A DNA stretch of 64,000 nucleotides from Rallus limicola (lineage: Eukaryota > Chordata > Aves > Gruiformes > Rallidae). Both the position numbers and the translations under genes were made by a program. The notes beneath the pieces were generated by a model. That model searched no databases and was not told where the DNA came from. It saw only the letters and a list, made by a program, of their open reading frames with translations. The stretch spans positions 264,400 to 328,399 of the forward strand of contig JAKCOZ010000266.1 of NCBI GenBank assembly GCA_022605955.1, read 5' to 3'. Shown here one piece after another: positions 25,901 to 39,400 of this stretch (position 1 is the stretch's first letter; each line of letters opens with the position of its first letter).

Positions 25901-28300
25901 ACAAGCAGACCCTGTCACTTTGGCTCTCAGCCTTTTCCTTTGCCTGGAAAGAGGGAACATGCCTGGAACCTCCTACGGTGCTTTTCTCGGCCCTAGCAGA
26001 CTGCAGTTCAAAACATGCTAAACGTCCAGCAATAACTCCCAAAGTAAAGAAGCTAGGACTGAAAGGCATAGCTTGTCTGAAACCTCCTAACAGGACACAC
26101 AAGCAGACCCTGTCACTTTGGCTCTCAGCCTTTTCCTTTGCCTGGAAAGAAGGAACATACCTGCTACCTCCTACAGTGCTTTTCTCGGCCCTAGCAGACT
26201 GCAGTTCAAAACATGCTAAACGTCCAGCAATAACTCCCAAAGTAAAGAAGCTAGGCATGAAAGGCATAGCTTGTCTGAAACCTCCTAACAGGACACACAA
26301 GCAGACCCTGTCACTTTGGCTCTCAGCCTTTTCCTTTGCCTGGAAAGAGGGAACATGCCTGGAACCTCCTACGGTGCTTTTCTCGGCCCTAGCAGACTGC
26401 AGTTACAAACATGCTAAACGTCCAGCAATAACTCCCAAAGTAAAGAAGCTAGGCATGAAAGGCATAGCTTGTCTGAAACCTCCTAACAGGACACACAAGC
26501 AGACCCTGTCACTTTGGCTCTCAGCCTTTTCCTTTGCCTGGAAAGAGGGAACATGCCTGGAAGCTCCTACGGTGCTTTTCTCGGCCCTAGCAGACTGCAG
26601 TTCAAAACATGCTAAACGTCCAGCAATAACTCCCAAAGTAAAGAAGCTAGGCATGAAAGGCATAGCTTGTCTGAAACCTCCTAACAGGACACACAAGCAG
26701 ACCCTGTCACTTTGGCTCTCAGCCTTTTCCTTTGCCTGGAAAGAGGGAACATGCCTGGAACCTCCTACGGTGCTTTTCTCGGCCCTAGCAGACTGCAGTT
26801 CAAAACATGCTAAACGTCCAGCAATAACTCCCAAAGTAAAGAAGCTAGGACTGAAAGGCATAGCTTGTCTGAAACCTCCTAACAGGACACACAAGCAGAC
26901 CCTGTCACTTTGGCTCTCAGCCTTTTCCTTTGCCTGGAAAGAAGGAACATACCTGCTACCTCCTACAGTGCTTTTCTCGGCCCTAGCAGACTGCAGTTCA
27001 AAACATGCTAAACGTCCAGCAATAACTCCCAAAGTAAAGAAGCTAGGACTGAAAGGCATAGCTTGTCTGAAACCTCCTAACAGGACACACAAGCAGACCC
27101 TGTCACTTTGGCTCTCAGCCTTTTCCTTTGCCTGGAAAGAGGGAACATGCCTGGAACCTCCTACGGTGCTTTTCTCGGCCCTAGCAGACTGCAGTTCAAA
27201 ACATGCTAAACGTCCAGCAATAACTCCCAAAGTAAAGAAGCTAGGCATGAAAGGCATAGCTTGTCTGAAACCTCCTAACAGGACACACAAGCAGACCCTG
27301 TCACTTTGGCTCTCAGCCTTTTCCTTTGCCTGGAAAGAGGGAACATGCCTGGAACCTCCTACGGTGCTTTTCTCGGCCCTAGCAGACTGCAGTTCAAAAC
27401 ATGCTAAACGTCCAGCAATAACTCCCAAAGTAAAGAAGCTAGGCATGAAAGGCATAGCTTGTCTGAAACCTCCCAACAGGACACACAAGCAGACCCTGTC
27501 ACTTTGGCTCTCAGCCTTTTCCTTTGCCTGGAAAGAGGGAACATGCCTGGAACCTCCTACGGTGCTTTTCTCGGCCCTAGCAGACTGCAGTTCAAAACAT
27601 GCTAAACGTCCAGCAATAACTCCCAAAGTAAAGAAGCTAGGACTGAAAGGCATAGCTTGTCTGAAACCTCCTAACAGGACACACAAGCAGACCCTGTCAC
27701 TTTGGCTCTCAGCCTTTTCCTTTGCCTGGAAAGAGGGAACATGCCTGGAACCTCCTACGGTGCTTTTCTCGGCCCTAGCAGACTGCAGTTCAAAACATGC
27801 TAAACGTCCAGCAATAACTCCCAAAGTAAAGAAGCTAGGACTGAAAGGCATAGCTTGTCTGAAACCTCCTAACAGGACACACAAGCAGACCCTGTCACTT
27901 TGGCTCTCAGCCTTTTCCTTTGCCTGGAAAGAGGGAACATGCCTGGAACCTCCTACGGTGCTTTTCTCGGCCCTAGCAGACTGCAGTTCAAAACATGCTA
28001 AACGTCCAGCAATAACTCCCAAAGTAAAGAAGCTAGGACTGAAAGGCATAGCTTGTCTGAAACCTCCTAACAGGACACACAAGCAGACCCTGTCACTTTG
28101 GCTCTCAGCCTTTTCCTTTGCCTGGAAAGAGGGAACATGCCTGGAACCTCCTACGGTGCTTTTCTCGGCCCTAGCAGACTGCAGTTCAAAACATGCTAAA
28201 CGTCCAGCAATAACTCCCAAAGTAAAGAAGCTAGGACTGAAAGGCATAGCTTGTCTGAAACCTCCTAACAGGACACACAAGCAGACCCTGTCACTTTGGC
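19982..28300 (+). repeat. Satellite monomers, irregular order
   Basis: About 42 monomers, with no other sequence. Runs of L type 1 monomers (20.5-21.0 and 21.9-22.5 kb) alternate with type 3 monomers. A run of three successive type 3 cassettes lies at about 24.77, 24.97 and 25.16 kb. Markers seen: ccttctacc at 23193 and aaagtgaag at 23274 (both recur at 28-31 kb), gtacagc near 25432, tcccaacagg at 25692 and 27474 (nine monomers apart), and a swapped pair in agttacaaac at 26401-26410. Confidence 0.92.
20038..20235 (+). repeat. Reference monomer (198 bp) with landmarks
   Basis: A representative copy, in the phase used here. Landmarks by monomer base: three CpG sites at 11-12 (tctcggcc), 46-47 (aacgtcc) and 197-198 (tacggtg); a CTGCAG hexamer at 24-29; the AC/CA variant site at 81-82; a TTGGC-N5-GCC motif at 141-155; the gcctgg/gcatgg site at 165; and the variable cassette at 172-198. 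There are 97 G+C in a typical copy (about 49%). The short word gcctgga occurs twice near the right end, about 20 bases apart, and cctcct occurs twice (around 106 and 190). This copy carries the L-type site, and its right-hand cassette (ending at 20235) is type 3. I see no polyadenylation signal or recognisable promoter. Confidence 0.95.
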
Positions 28301-31300
28301 TCTCAGCCTTTTCCTTTGCCTGGAAAGAGGGAACATGCCTGGAACCTCCTACGGTGCTTTTCTCGGCCCTAGCAGACTGCAGTTCAAAACATGCTAAACG
28401 TCCAGCAATAACTCCCAAAGTAAAGAAGCTAGGACTGAAAGGCATAGCTTGTCTGAAACCTCCTAACAGGACACACAAGCAGACCCTGTCACTTTGGCTC
28501 TCAGCCTTTTCCTTTGCATGGAAAGAAGGAACATACCTTCTACCTCCTACAGTGCTTTTCTCGGCCCTAGCAGACTGCAGTTCAAAACATGCTAAACGTC
28601 CAGCAATAACTCCCAAAGTAAAGAAGCTAGGCCTGAAAGGCATAGCTTGTCTGAAACCTCCTAACAGGACACACAAGCAGACCCTGTCACTTTGGCTCTC
28701 AGCCTTTTCCTTTGCCTGGAAAGAGGGAACATGCCTGGAAGCTCCTACAGTGCTTTTCTCGGCCCTAGCAGACTGCAGTTCAAAACATGCTAAACGTCCA
28801 GCAATAACTCCCAAAGTAAAGAAGCTAGGACTGAAAGGCATAGCTTGTCTGAAACCTCCTAACAGGACACACAAGCAGACCCTGTCACTTTGGCTCTCAG
28901 CCTTTTCCTTTGCCTGGAAAGAGGGAACATGCCTGGAACCTCCTACGGTGCTTTTCTCGGCCCTAGCAGACTGCAGTTCAAAACATGCTAAACGTCCAGC
29001 AATAACTCCCAAAGTAAAGAAGCTAGGACTGAAAGGCATAGCTTGTCTGAAACCTCCTAACAGGACACACAAGCAGACCCTGTCACTTTGGCTCTCAGCC
29101 TTTTCCTTTGCATGGAAAGAAGGAACATACCTTCTACCTCCTACAGTGCTTTTCTCGGCCCTAGCAGACTGCAGTTCAAAACATGCTAAACGTCCAGCAA
29201 TAACTCCCAAAGTAAAGAAGCTAGGCCTGAAAGGCATAGCTTGTCTGAAACCTCCTAACAGGACACACAAGCAGACCCTGTCACTTTGGCTCTCAGCCTT
29301 TTCCTTTGCCTGGAAAGAGGGAACATGCCTGGAAGCTCCTACAGTGCTTTTCTCGGCCCTAGCAGACTGCAGTTCAAAACATGCTAAACGTCCAGCAATA
29401 ACTCCCAAAGTAAAGAAGCTAGGACTGAAAGGCATAGCTTGTCTGAAACCTCCTAACAGGACACACAAGCAGACCCTGTCACTTTGGCTCTCAGCCTTTT
29501 CCTTTGCCTGGAAAGAGGGAACATGCCTGGAACCTCCTACGGTGCTTTTCTCGGCCCTAGCAGACTGCAGTTCAAAACATGCTAAACGTCCAGCAATAAC
29601 TCCCAAAGTAAAGAAGCTAGGCATGAAAGGCATAGCTTGTCTGAAACCTCCTAACAGGACACACAAGCAGACCCTGTCACTTTGGCTCTCAGCCTTTTCC
29701 TTTGCCTGGAAAGAGGGAACATGCCTGGAAGCTCCTACGGTGCTTTTCTCGGCCCTAGCAGACTGCAGTTCAAAACATGCTAAACGTCCAGCAATAACTC
29801 CCAAAGTAAAGAAGCTAGGACTGAAAGGCATAGCTTGTCTGAAACCTCCTAACAGGACACACAAGCAGACCCTGTCACTTTGGCTCTCAGCCTTTTCCTT
29901 TGCATGGAAAGAAGGAACATACCTTCTACCTCCTACAGTGCTTTTCTCGGCCCTAGCAGACTGCAGTTCAAAACATGCTAAACGTCCAGCAATAACTCCC
30001 AAAGTGAAGAAGCTAGGCATGAAAGGCATAGCTTGTCTGAAACCTCCTAACAGGACACACAAGCAGACCCTGTCACTTTGGCTCTCAGCCTTTTCCTTTG
30101 CCTGGAAAGAGGGAACATGCCTGGAACCTCCTACGGTGCTTTTCTCGGCCCTAGCAGACTGCAGTTCAAAACATGCTAAACGTCCAGCAATAACTCCCAA
30201 AGTAAAGAAGCTAGGACTGAAAGGCATAGCTTGTCTGAAACCTCCTAACAGGACACACAAGCAGACCCTGTCACTTTGGCTCTCAGCCTTTTCCTTTGCA
30301 TGGAAAGAAGGAACATACCTTCTACCTCCTACAGTGCTTTTCTCGGCCCTAGCAGACTGCAGTTCAAAACATGCTAAACGTCCAGCAATAACTCCCAAAG
30401 TAAAGAAGCTAGGCCTGAAAGGCATAGCTTGTCTGAAACCTCCTAACAGGACACACAAGCAGACCCTGTCACTTTGGCTCTCAGCCTTTTCCTTTGCCTG
30501 GAAAGAGGGAACATGCCTGGAAGCTCCTACAGTGCTTTTCTCGGCCCTAGCAGACTGCAGTTCAAAACATGCTAAACGTCCAGCAATAACTCCCAAAGTA
30601 AAGAAGCTAGGACTGAAAGGCATAGCTTGTCTGAAACCTCCTAACAGGACACACAAGCAGACCCTGTCACTTTGGCTCTCAGCCTTTTCCTTTGCCTGGA
30701 AAGAGGGAACATGCCTGGAACCTCCTACGGTGCTTTTCTCGGCCCTAGCAGACTGCAGTTCAAAACATGCTAAACGTCCAGCAATAACTCCCAAAGTAAA
30801 GAAGCTAGGCATGAAAGGCATAGCTTGTCTGAAACCTCCTAACAGGACACACAAGCAGACCCTGTCACTTTGGCTCTCAGCCTTTTCCTTTGCCTGGAAA
30901 GAGGGAACATGCCTGGAACCTCCTACGGTGCTTTTCTCGGCCCTAGCAGACTGCAGTTCAAAACATGCTAAACGTCCAGCAATAACTCCCAAAGTAAAGA
31001 AGCTAGGACTGAAAGGCATAGCTTGTCTGAAACAACCTAACAGGACACACAAGCAGACCCTGTCACTTTGGCTCTCAGCCTTTTCCTTTGCATGGAAAGA
31101 AGGAACATACCTTCTACCTCCTACAGTGCTTTTCTCGGCCCTAGCAGACTGCAGTTCAAAACATGCTAAACGTCCAGCAATAACTCCCAAAGTGAAGAAG
31201 CTAGGCATGAAAGGCATAGCTTGTCTGAAACCTCCTAACAGGACACACAAGCAGACCCTGTCACTTTGGCTCTCAGCCTTTTCCTTTGCCTGGAAAGAGG

Positions 31301-31320
31301 GAACATGCCTGGAACCTCCT
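28301..31320 (+). repeat. 3- and 6-monomer HOR (594 / 1,188 bp)
   Basis: A derived type 3 cassette (ccttctacc, preceded by gcatgg) has its variant base at 28539, 29133, 29925, 30321 and 31113. The intervals are 3, 4, 2 and 4 monomers, so 29133-30321 and 29925-31113 are each 1,188 bases. The intermediate aggcctgaaa recurs at 28632, 29225 and 30413 (3 and 6 monomers apart), and aaagtgaag at 30006 and 31194 (6 apart). The aggcctgaaa monomers carry type 2 cassettes with tacagtg. A double change, gaaacaacc near 31034, is private. Confidence 0.88.
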
Positions 31321-34300
31321 ACGGTGCTTTTCTCGGCCCTAGCAGACTGCAGTTCAAAACATGCTAAACGTCCAGCAATAACTCCCAAAGTAAAGAAGCT
31401 AGGACTGAAAGGCATAGCTTGTCTGAAACCTCCTAACAGGACACACAAGCAGACCCTGTCACTTTGGCTCTCAGCCTTTTCCTTTGCCTGGAAAGAGGGA
31501 ACATGCCTGGAACCTCCTACGGTGCTTTTCTCGGCCCTAGCAGACTGCAGTTCAAAACATGCTAAACGTCCAGCAATAACTCCCAAAGTAAAGAAGCTAG
31601 GACTGAAAGGCATAGCTTGTCTGAAACCTCCTAACAGGACACACAAGCAGACCCTGTCACTTTGGCTCTCAGCCTTTTCCTTTGCCTGGAAAGAGGGAAC
31701 ATGCCTGGAATCTCCTACGGTGCTTTCCTCGGCCCTAGCAGACTGCAGTTCAAAACATGCTAAACGTCCAGCAATAACTCCCAAAGTAAAGAAGCTAGGA
31801 CTGAAAGGCATAGCTTGTCTGAAACCTCCTAACAGGACACACAAGCAGACCCTGTCACTTTGGCTCTCAGCCTTTTCCTTTGCCTGGAAAGAAGGAACAT
31901 ACCTGCTACCTCCTACAGTGCTTTTCTCGGCCCTAGCAGACTGCAGTTCAAAACATGCTAAACGTCCAGCAATAACTCCCAAAGTAAAGAAGCTAGGCAT
32001 GAAAGGCATAGCTTGTCTGAAACCTCCTAACAGGACACACAAGCAGACCCTGTCACTTTGGCTCTCAGCCTTTTCCTTTGCCTGGAAAGAGGGAACATGC
32101 CTGGAACCTCCTACGGTGCTTTTCTCGGCCCTAGCAGACTGCAGTTCAAAACATGCTAAACGTCCAGCAATAACTCCCAAAGTAAAGAAGCTAGGCATGA
32201 AAGGCATAGCTTGTCTGAAACCTCCTAACAGGACACACAAGCAGACCCTGTCACTTTGGCTCTCAGCCTTTTCCTTTGCCTGGAAAGAGGGAACATGCCT
32301 GGAACCTCCTACGGTGCTTTTCTCGGCCCTAGCAGACTGCAGTTCAAAACATGCTAAACGTCCAGCAATAACTCCCAAAGTAAAGAAGCTAGGCATGAAA
32401 GGCATAGCTTGTCTGAAACCTCCTAACAGGACACACAAGCAGACCCTGTCACTTTGGCTCTCAGCCTTTTCCTTTGCCTGGAAAGAGGGAACATGCCTGG
32501 AACCTCCTACGGTGCTTTTCTCGGCCCTAGCAGACTGCAGTTCAAAACATGCTAAACGTCCAGCAATAACTCCCAAAGTAAAGAAGCTAGGACTGAAAGG
32601 CATAGCTTGTCTGAAACCTCCTAACAGGACACACAAGCAGACCCTGTCACTTTGGCTCTCAGCCTTTTCCTTTGCCTGGAAAGAAGGAACATACCTGCTA
32701 CCTCCTACAGTGCTTTTCTCGGCCCTAGCAGACTGCAGTTCAAAACATGCTAAACGTCCAGCAATAACTCCCAAAGTAAAGAAGCTAGGCATGAAAGGCA
32801 TAGCTTGTCTGAAACCTCCTAACAGGACACACAAGCAGACCCTGTCACTTTGGCTCTCAGCCTTTTCCTTTGCCTGGAAAGAGGGAACATGCCTGGAACC
32901 TCCTACAGTGCTTTTCTCGGCCCTAGCAGACTGCAGTTCAAAACATGCTAAACGTCCAGCAATAACTCCCAAAGTAAAGAAGCTAGGCATGAAAGGCATA
33001 GCTTGTCTGAAACCTCCCAACAGGACACACAAGCAGACCCTGTCACTTTGGCTCTCAGCCTTTTCCTTTGCCTGGAAAGAGGGAACATGCCTGGAACCTC
33101 CTACGGTGCTTTTCTCGGCCCTAGCAGACTGCAGTTCAAAACATGCTAAACGTCCAGCAATAACTCCCAAAGTAAAGAAGCTAGGACTGAAAGGCATAGC
33201 TTGTCTGAAACCTCCTAACAGGACACACAAGCAGACCCTGTCACTTTGGCTCTCAGCCTTTTCCTTTGCCTGGAAAGAGGGAACATGCCTGGAACCTCCT
33301 ACGGTGCTTTTCTCGGCCCTAGCAGACTGCAGTTCAAAACATGCTAAACGTCCAGCAATAACTCCCAAAGTAAAGAAGCTAGGACTGAAAGGCATAGCTT
33401 GTCTGAAACCTCCTAACAGGACACACAAGCAGACCCTGTCACTTTGGCTCTCAGCCTTTTCCTTTGCCTGGAAAGAAGGAACATACCTGCTACCTCCTAC
33501 AGTGCTTTTCTCGGCCCTAGCAGACTGCAGTTCAAAACATGCTAAACGTCCAGCAATAACTCCCAAAGTAAAGAAGCTAGGCATGAAAGGCATAGCTTGT
33601 CTGAAACCTCCTAACAGGACACACAAGCAGACCCTGTCACTTTGGCTCTCAGCCTTTTCCTTTGCCTGGAAAGAGGGAACATGCCTGGAACCTCCTACGG
33701 TGCTTTTCTCGGCCCTAGCAGACTGCAGTTCAAAACATGCTAAACGTCCAGCAATAACTCCCAAAGTAAAGAAGCTAGGACTGAAAGGCATAGCTTGTCT
33801 GAAACCTCCTAACAGGACACACAAGCAGACCCTGTCACTTTGGCTCTCAGCCTTTTCCTTTGCCTGGAAAGAGGGAACATGCCTGGAACCTCCTACGGTG
33901 CTTTTCTCGGCCCTAGCAGACTGCAGTTCAAAACATGCTAAACGTCCAGCAATAACTCCCAAAGTAAAGAAGCTAGGCATGAAAGGCATAGCTTGTCTGA
34001 AACCTCCTAACAGGACACACAAGCAGACCCTGTCACTTTGGCTCTCAGCCTTTTCCTTTGCCTGGAAAGAGGGAACATGCCTGGAACCTCCTACGGTGCT
34101 TTTCTCGGCCCTAGCAGACTGCAGTTCAAAACATGCTAAACGTCCAGCAATAACTCCCAAAGTAAAGAAGCTAGGCATGAAAGGCATAGCTTGTCTGAAA
34201 CCTCCCAACAGGACACACAAGCAGACCCTGTCACTTTGGCTCTCAGCCTTTTCCTTTGCCTGGAAAGAGGGAACATGCCTGGAACCTCCTACGGTGCTTT

Positions 34301-37300
34301 TCTCGGCCCTAGCAGACTGCAGTTCAAAACATGCTAAACGTCCAGCAATAACTCCCAAAGTAAAGAAGCTAGGCATGAAAGGCATAGCTTGTCTGAAACC
34401 TCCTAACAGGACACACAAGCAGACCCTGTCACTTTGGCTCTCAGCCTTTTCCTTTGCCTGGAAAGAGGGAACATGCCTGGAACCTCCTACGGTGCTTTTC
34501 TCGGCCCTAGCAGACTGCAGTTCAAAACATGCTAAACGTCCAGCAATAACTCCCAAAGTAAAGAAGCTAGGCATGAAAGGCATAGCTTGTCTGAAACCTC
34601 CTAACAGGACACACAAGCAGACCCTGTCACTTTGGCTCTCAGCCTTTTCCTTTGCCTGGAAAGAGGGAACATGCCTGGAACCTCCTACGGTGCTTTTCTC
34701 GGCCCTAGCAGACTGCAGTTCAAAACATGCTAAACGTCCAGCAATAACTCCCAAAGTAAAGAAGCTAGGACTGAAAGGCATAGCTTGTCTGAAACCTCCT
34801 AACAGGACACACAAGAAGACCCTGTCACTTTGGCTCTCAGCCTTTTCCTTTGCCTGGAAAGAAGGAACATACCTGCTACCTCCTACAGTGCTTTTCTCGG
34901 CCCTAGCAGACTGCAGTTCAAAACATGCTAAACGTCCAGCAATAACTCCCAAAGTAAAGAAGCTAGGCATGAAAGGCATAGCTTGTCTGAAACCTCCTAA
35001 CAGGACACACAAGCAGACCCTGTCACTTTGGCTCTCAGCCTTTTCCTTTGCCTGGAAAGAGGGAACATGCCTGGAACCTCCTACGGTGCTTTTCTCGGCC
35101 CTAGCAGACTGCAGTTCAAAACATGCTAAACGTCCAGCAATAACTCCCAAAGTAAAGAAGCTAGGACTGAAAGGCATAGCTTGTCTGAAACCTCCTAACA
35201 GGACACACAAGCAGACCCTGTCACTTTGGCTCTCAGCCTTTTCCTTTGCCTGGAAAGAGGGAACATGCCTGGAACCTCCTACGGTGCTTTTCTCGGCCCT
35301 AGCAGACTGCAGTTCAAAACATGCTAAACGTCCAGCAATAACTCCCAAAGTAAAGAAGCTAGGACTGAAAGGCATAGCTTGTCTGAAACCTCCTAACAGG
35401 ACACACAAGCAGACCCTGTCACTTTGGCTCTCAGCCTTTTCCTTTGCCTGGAAAGAAGGAACATACCTGCTACCTCCTACAGTGCTTTTCTCGGCCCTAG
35501 CAGACTGCAGTTCAAAACATGCTAAACGTCCAGCAATAACTCCCAAAGTAAAGAAGCTAGGCATGAAAGGCATAGCTTGTCTGAAACCTCCTAACAGGAC
35601 ACACAAGCAGACCCTGTCACTTTGGCTCTCAGCCTTTTCCTTTGCATGGAAAGAGGGAACATGCCTGGAACCTCCTACGGTGCTTTTCTCGGCCCTAGCA
35701 GACTGCAGTTCAAAACATGCTAAACGTCCAGCAATAACTCCCAAAGTAAAGAAGCTAGGCATGAAAGGCATAGCTTGTCTGAAACCTCCTAACAGGACAC
35801 ACAAGCAGACCCTGTCACTTTGGCTCTCAGCCTTTTCCTTTGCCTGGAAAGAGGGAACATGCCTGGAACCTCCTACGGTGCTTTTCTCGGCCCTAGCAGA
35901 CTGCAGTTCAAAACATGCTAAACGTCCAGCAATAACTCCCAAAGTAAAGAAGCTAGGACTGAAAGGCATAGCTTGTCTGAAACCTCCTAACAGGACACAC
36001 AAGCAGACCCTGTCACTTTGGCTCTCAGCCTTTTCCTTTGCCTGGAAAGAGGGAACATGCCTGGAACCTCCTACGGTGCTTTTCTCGGCCCTAGCAGACT
36101 GCAGTTCAAAACATGCTAAACGTCCAGCAATAACTCCCAAAGTAAAGAAGCTAGGACTGAAAGGCATAGCTTGTCTGAAACCTCCTAACAGGACACACAA
36201 GCAGACCCTGTCACTTTGGCTCTCAGCCTTTTCCTTTGCCTGGAAAGAAGGAATATACCTGCTACCTCCTACAGTGCTTTTCTCGGCCCTAGCAGACTGC
36301 AGTTCAAAACATGCTAAACGTCCAGCAATAACTCCCAAAGTAAAGAAGCTAGGACTGAAAGGCATAGCTTGTCTGAAACCTCCTAACAGGACTCACAAGC
36401 AGACCCTGTCACTTTGGCTCTCAGCCTTTTCCTTTGCCTGGAAAGAGGGAACATGCCTGCAACCTCCTACGGTGCTTTTCTCGGCCCTAGCAGACTGCAG
36501 TTCAAAACATGCTAAACGTCCAGCAATAACTCCCAAAGTAAAGAAGCTAGGACTGAAAGGCATAGCTTGTCTGAAACCTCCTAACAGGACACACAAGCAG
36601 ACCCTGTCACTTTGGCTCTCAGCCTTTTCCTTTGCCTGGAAAGAAGGAACATACCTGCTACCTCCTACAGTGCTTTTCTCGGCCCTAGCAGACTGCAGTT
36701 CAAAACATGCTAAACGTCCAGCAATAACTCCCAAAGTAAAGAAGCTAGGCATGAAAGGCATAGCTTGTCTGAAACCTCCCAACAGGACACACAAGCAGAC
36801 CCTGTCACTTTGGCTCTCAGCCTTTTCCTTTGCCTGGAAAGAGGGAACATGCCTGGAACCTCCTACGGTGCTTTTCTCGGCCCTAGCAGACTGCAGTTCA
36901 AAACATGCTAAACGTCCAGCAATAACTCCCAAAGTAAAGAAGCTAGGCATGAAAGGCATAGCTTGTCTGAAACCTCCTAACAGGACACACAAGCAGACCC
37001 TGTCACTTTGGCTCTCAGCCTTTTCCTTTGCCTGGAAAGAGGGAACATGCCTGGAACCTCCTACGGTGCTTTTCTCGGCCCTAGCAGACTGCAGTTCAAA
37101 ACATGCTAAACGTCCAGCAATAACTCCCAAAGTAAAGAAGCTAGGACTGAAAGGCATAGCTTGTCTGAAACCTCCTAACAGGACACACAAGCAGACCCTG
37201 TCACTTTGGCTCTCAGCCTTTTCCTTTGCCTGGAAAGAGGGAACATGCCTGGAACCTCCTACGGTGCTTTTCTCGGCCCTAGCAGACTGCAGTTCAAAAC

Positions 37301-38600
37301 ATGCTAAACGTCCAGCAATAACTCCCAAAGTAAAGAAGCTAGGACTGAAAGGCATAGCTTGTCTGAAACCTCCTAACAGGACACACAAGCAGACCCTGTC
37401 ACTTTGGCTCTCAGCCTTTTCCTTTGCCTGGAAAGAAGGAACATACCTGCTACCTCCTACAGTGCTTTTCTCGGCCCTAGCAGACTGCAGTTCAAAACAT
37501 GCTAAACGTCCAGCAATAACTCCCAAAGTAAAGAAGCTAGGCATGAAAGGCATAGCTTGTCTGAAACCTCCCAACAGGACACACAAGCAGACCCTGTCAC
37601 TTTGGCTCTCAGCCTTTTCCTTTGCCTGGAAAGAAGGAATATACCTGCTACCTCCTACGGTGCTTTTCTCGGCCCTAGCAGACTGCAGTTCAAAACATGC
37701 TAAACGTCCAGCAATAACTCCCAAAGTAAAGAAGCTAGGCATGAAAGGCATAGCTTGTCTGAAACCTCCCAACAGGACACACAAGCAGACCCTGTCACTT
37801 TGGCTCTCAGCCTTTTCCTTTGCCTGGAAAGAGGGAACATGCCTGGAACCTCCTACGGTGCTTTTCTCGGCCCTAGCAGACTGCAGTTCAAAACATGCTA
37901 AACGTCCAGCAATAACTCCCAAAGTAAAGAAGCTAGGACTGAAAGGCATAGCTTGTCTGAAACCTCCTAACAGGACACACAAGCAGACCCTGTCACTTTG
38001 GCTCTCAGCCTTTTCCTTTGCCTGGAAAGAGGGAACATGCCTGGAACCTCCTACGGTGCTTTTCTCGGCCCTAGCAGACTGCAGTTCAAAACATGCTAAA
38101 CGTCCAGCAATAACTCCCAAAGTAAAGAAGCTAGGACTGAAAGGCATAGCTTGTCTGAAACCTCCTAACAGGACACACAAGCAGACCCTGTCACTTTGGC
38201 TCTCAGCCTTTTCCTTTGCCTGGAAAGAGGGAACATGCCTGGAACCTCCTACGGTGCTTTTCTCGGCCCTAGCAGACTGCAGTTCAAAACATGCTAAACG
38301 TCCAGCAATAACTCCCAAAGTAAAGAAGCTAGGACTGAAAGGCATAGCTTGTCTGAAACCTCCTAACAGGACACACAAGCAGAGCCTGTCACTTTGGCTC
38401 TCAGCCTTTTCCTTTGCCTGGAAAGAGGGAACATGCCTGGAACCTCCTACGGTGCTTTTCTCGGCCCTAGCAGACTGCAGTTCAAAACATGCTAAACGTC
38501 CAGCAATAACTCCCAAAGTAAAGAAGCTAGGCATGAAAGGCATAGCTTGTCTGAAACCTCCTAACAGGACACACAAGCAGACCCTGTCACTTTGGCTCTC
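31321..38600 (+). repeat. Satellite monomers, partly 6-monomer period
   Basis: About 37 monomers. The tcccaacagg variant lies at 33018, 34206, 36780, 37572 and 37770; the first interval is six monomers. A pattern of one type 3 cassette per several M and L type 1 monomers repeats loosely, and 31.9-32.7 kb resembles 24.0-24.8 kb. Private changes include ctggaatct with tttcctcgg near 31711-31727, caagaagacc near 34816, gaatatacc near 36253 and 37639, actcac with the variant base at 36393 (a stop in the - frame), ctgcaacct near 36460, and agagcctg near 38384. Confidence 0.88.
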
Positions 38601-39400
38601 AGCCTTTTCCTTTGCCTGGAAAGAGGGAACATCCCTGGAACCTCCTACGGTGCTTTTCTCGGCCCTAGCAGACTGCAGTTCAAAACATGCTAAACGTCCA
38701 GCAATAACTCCCAAAGTAAAGAAGCTAGGCATGAAAGGCATAGCTTGTCTGAAACCTCCTAACAGGACACACAAGCAGACCCTGTCACTTTGGCTCTCAG
38801 CCTTTTCCTTTGCCTGGAAAGAGGGAACATGCCTGGAACCTCCTACGGTGCTTTTCTCGGCCCTAGCAGACTGCAGTTCAAAACATGCTAAACGTCCAGC
38901 AATAACTCCCAAAGTAAAGAAGCTAGGCATGAACGGCATAGCTTGTCTGAAACCTCCTAACAGGACACACAAGCAGACCCTGTCACTTTGGCTCTCAGCC
39001 TTTTCCTTTGCATGGAAAGAGGGAACATGCCTGGAACCTCCTACGGTGCTTTTCTCGGCCCTAGCAGACTGCAGTTCAAAACATGCTAAACGTCCAGCAA
39101 TAACTCCCAAAGTAAAGAAGCTAGGACTGAAAGGCATAGCTTGTCTGAAACCTCCTAACAGGACACACAAGCAGACCCTGTCACTTTGGCTCTCAGCCTT
39201 TTCCTTTGCCTGGAAAGAGGGAACATGCCTGGAAGCTCCTACGGTGCTTTTCTCGGCCCTAGCAGATTGCAGTTCAAAACATGCTAAACGTCCAGCAATA
39301 ACTCCCAAAGTAAAGAAGCTAGGACTGAAAGGCATAGCTTGTCTGAAACCTCCTAACAGGACACACAAGCAGACCCTGTCACTTTGGCTCTCAGCCTTTT
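38601..39400 (+). repeat. Block marked by gaacggcat, first of three copies
   Basis: The rare atgaacggc variant (base 38934) is followed by a gcatgg site, a type 1 cassette, an L monomer, a type 2 cassette and then gattgc at 39267. The same order occurs with the marker at 45468 (offset 6,534 bp, 33 monomers) and, with gactgctg instead of gattgc, at 54972 (offset 9,504 bp, 48 monomers). This points to copying between distant parts of the array. Confidence 0.85.
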
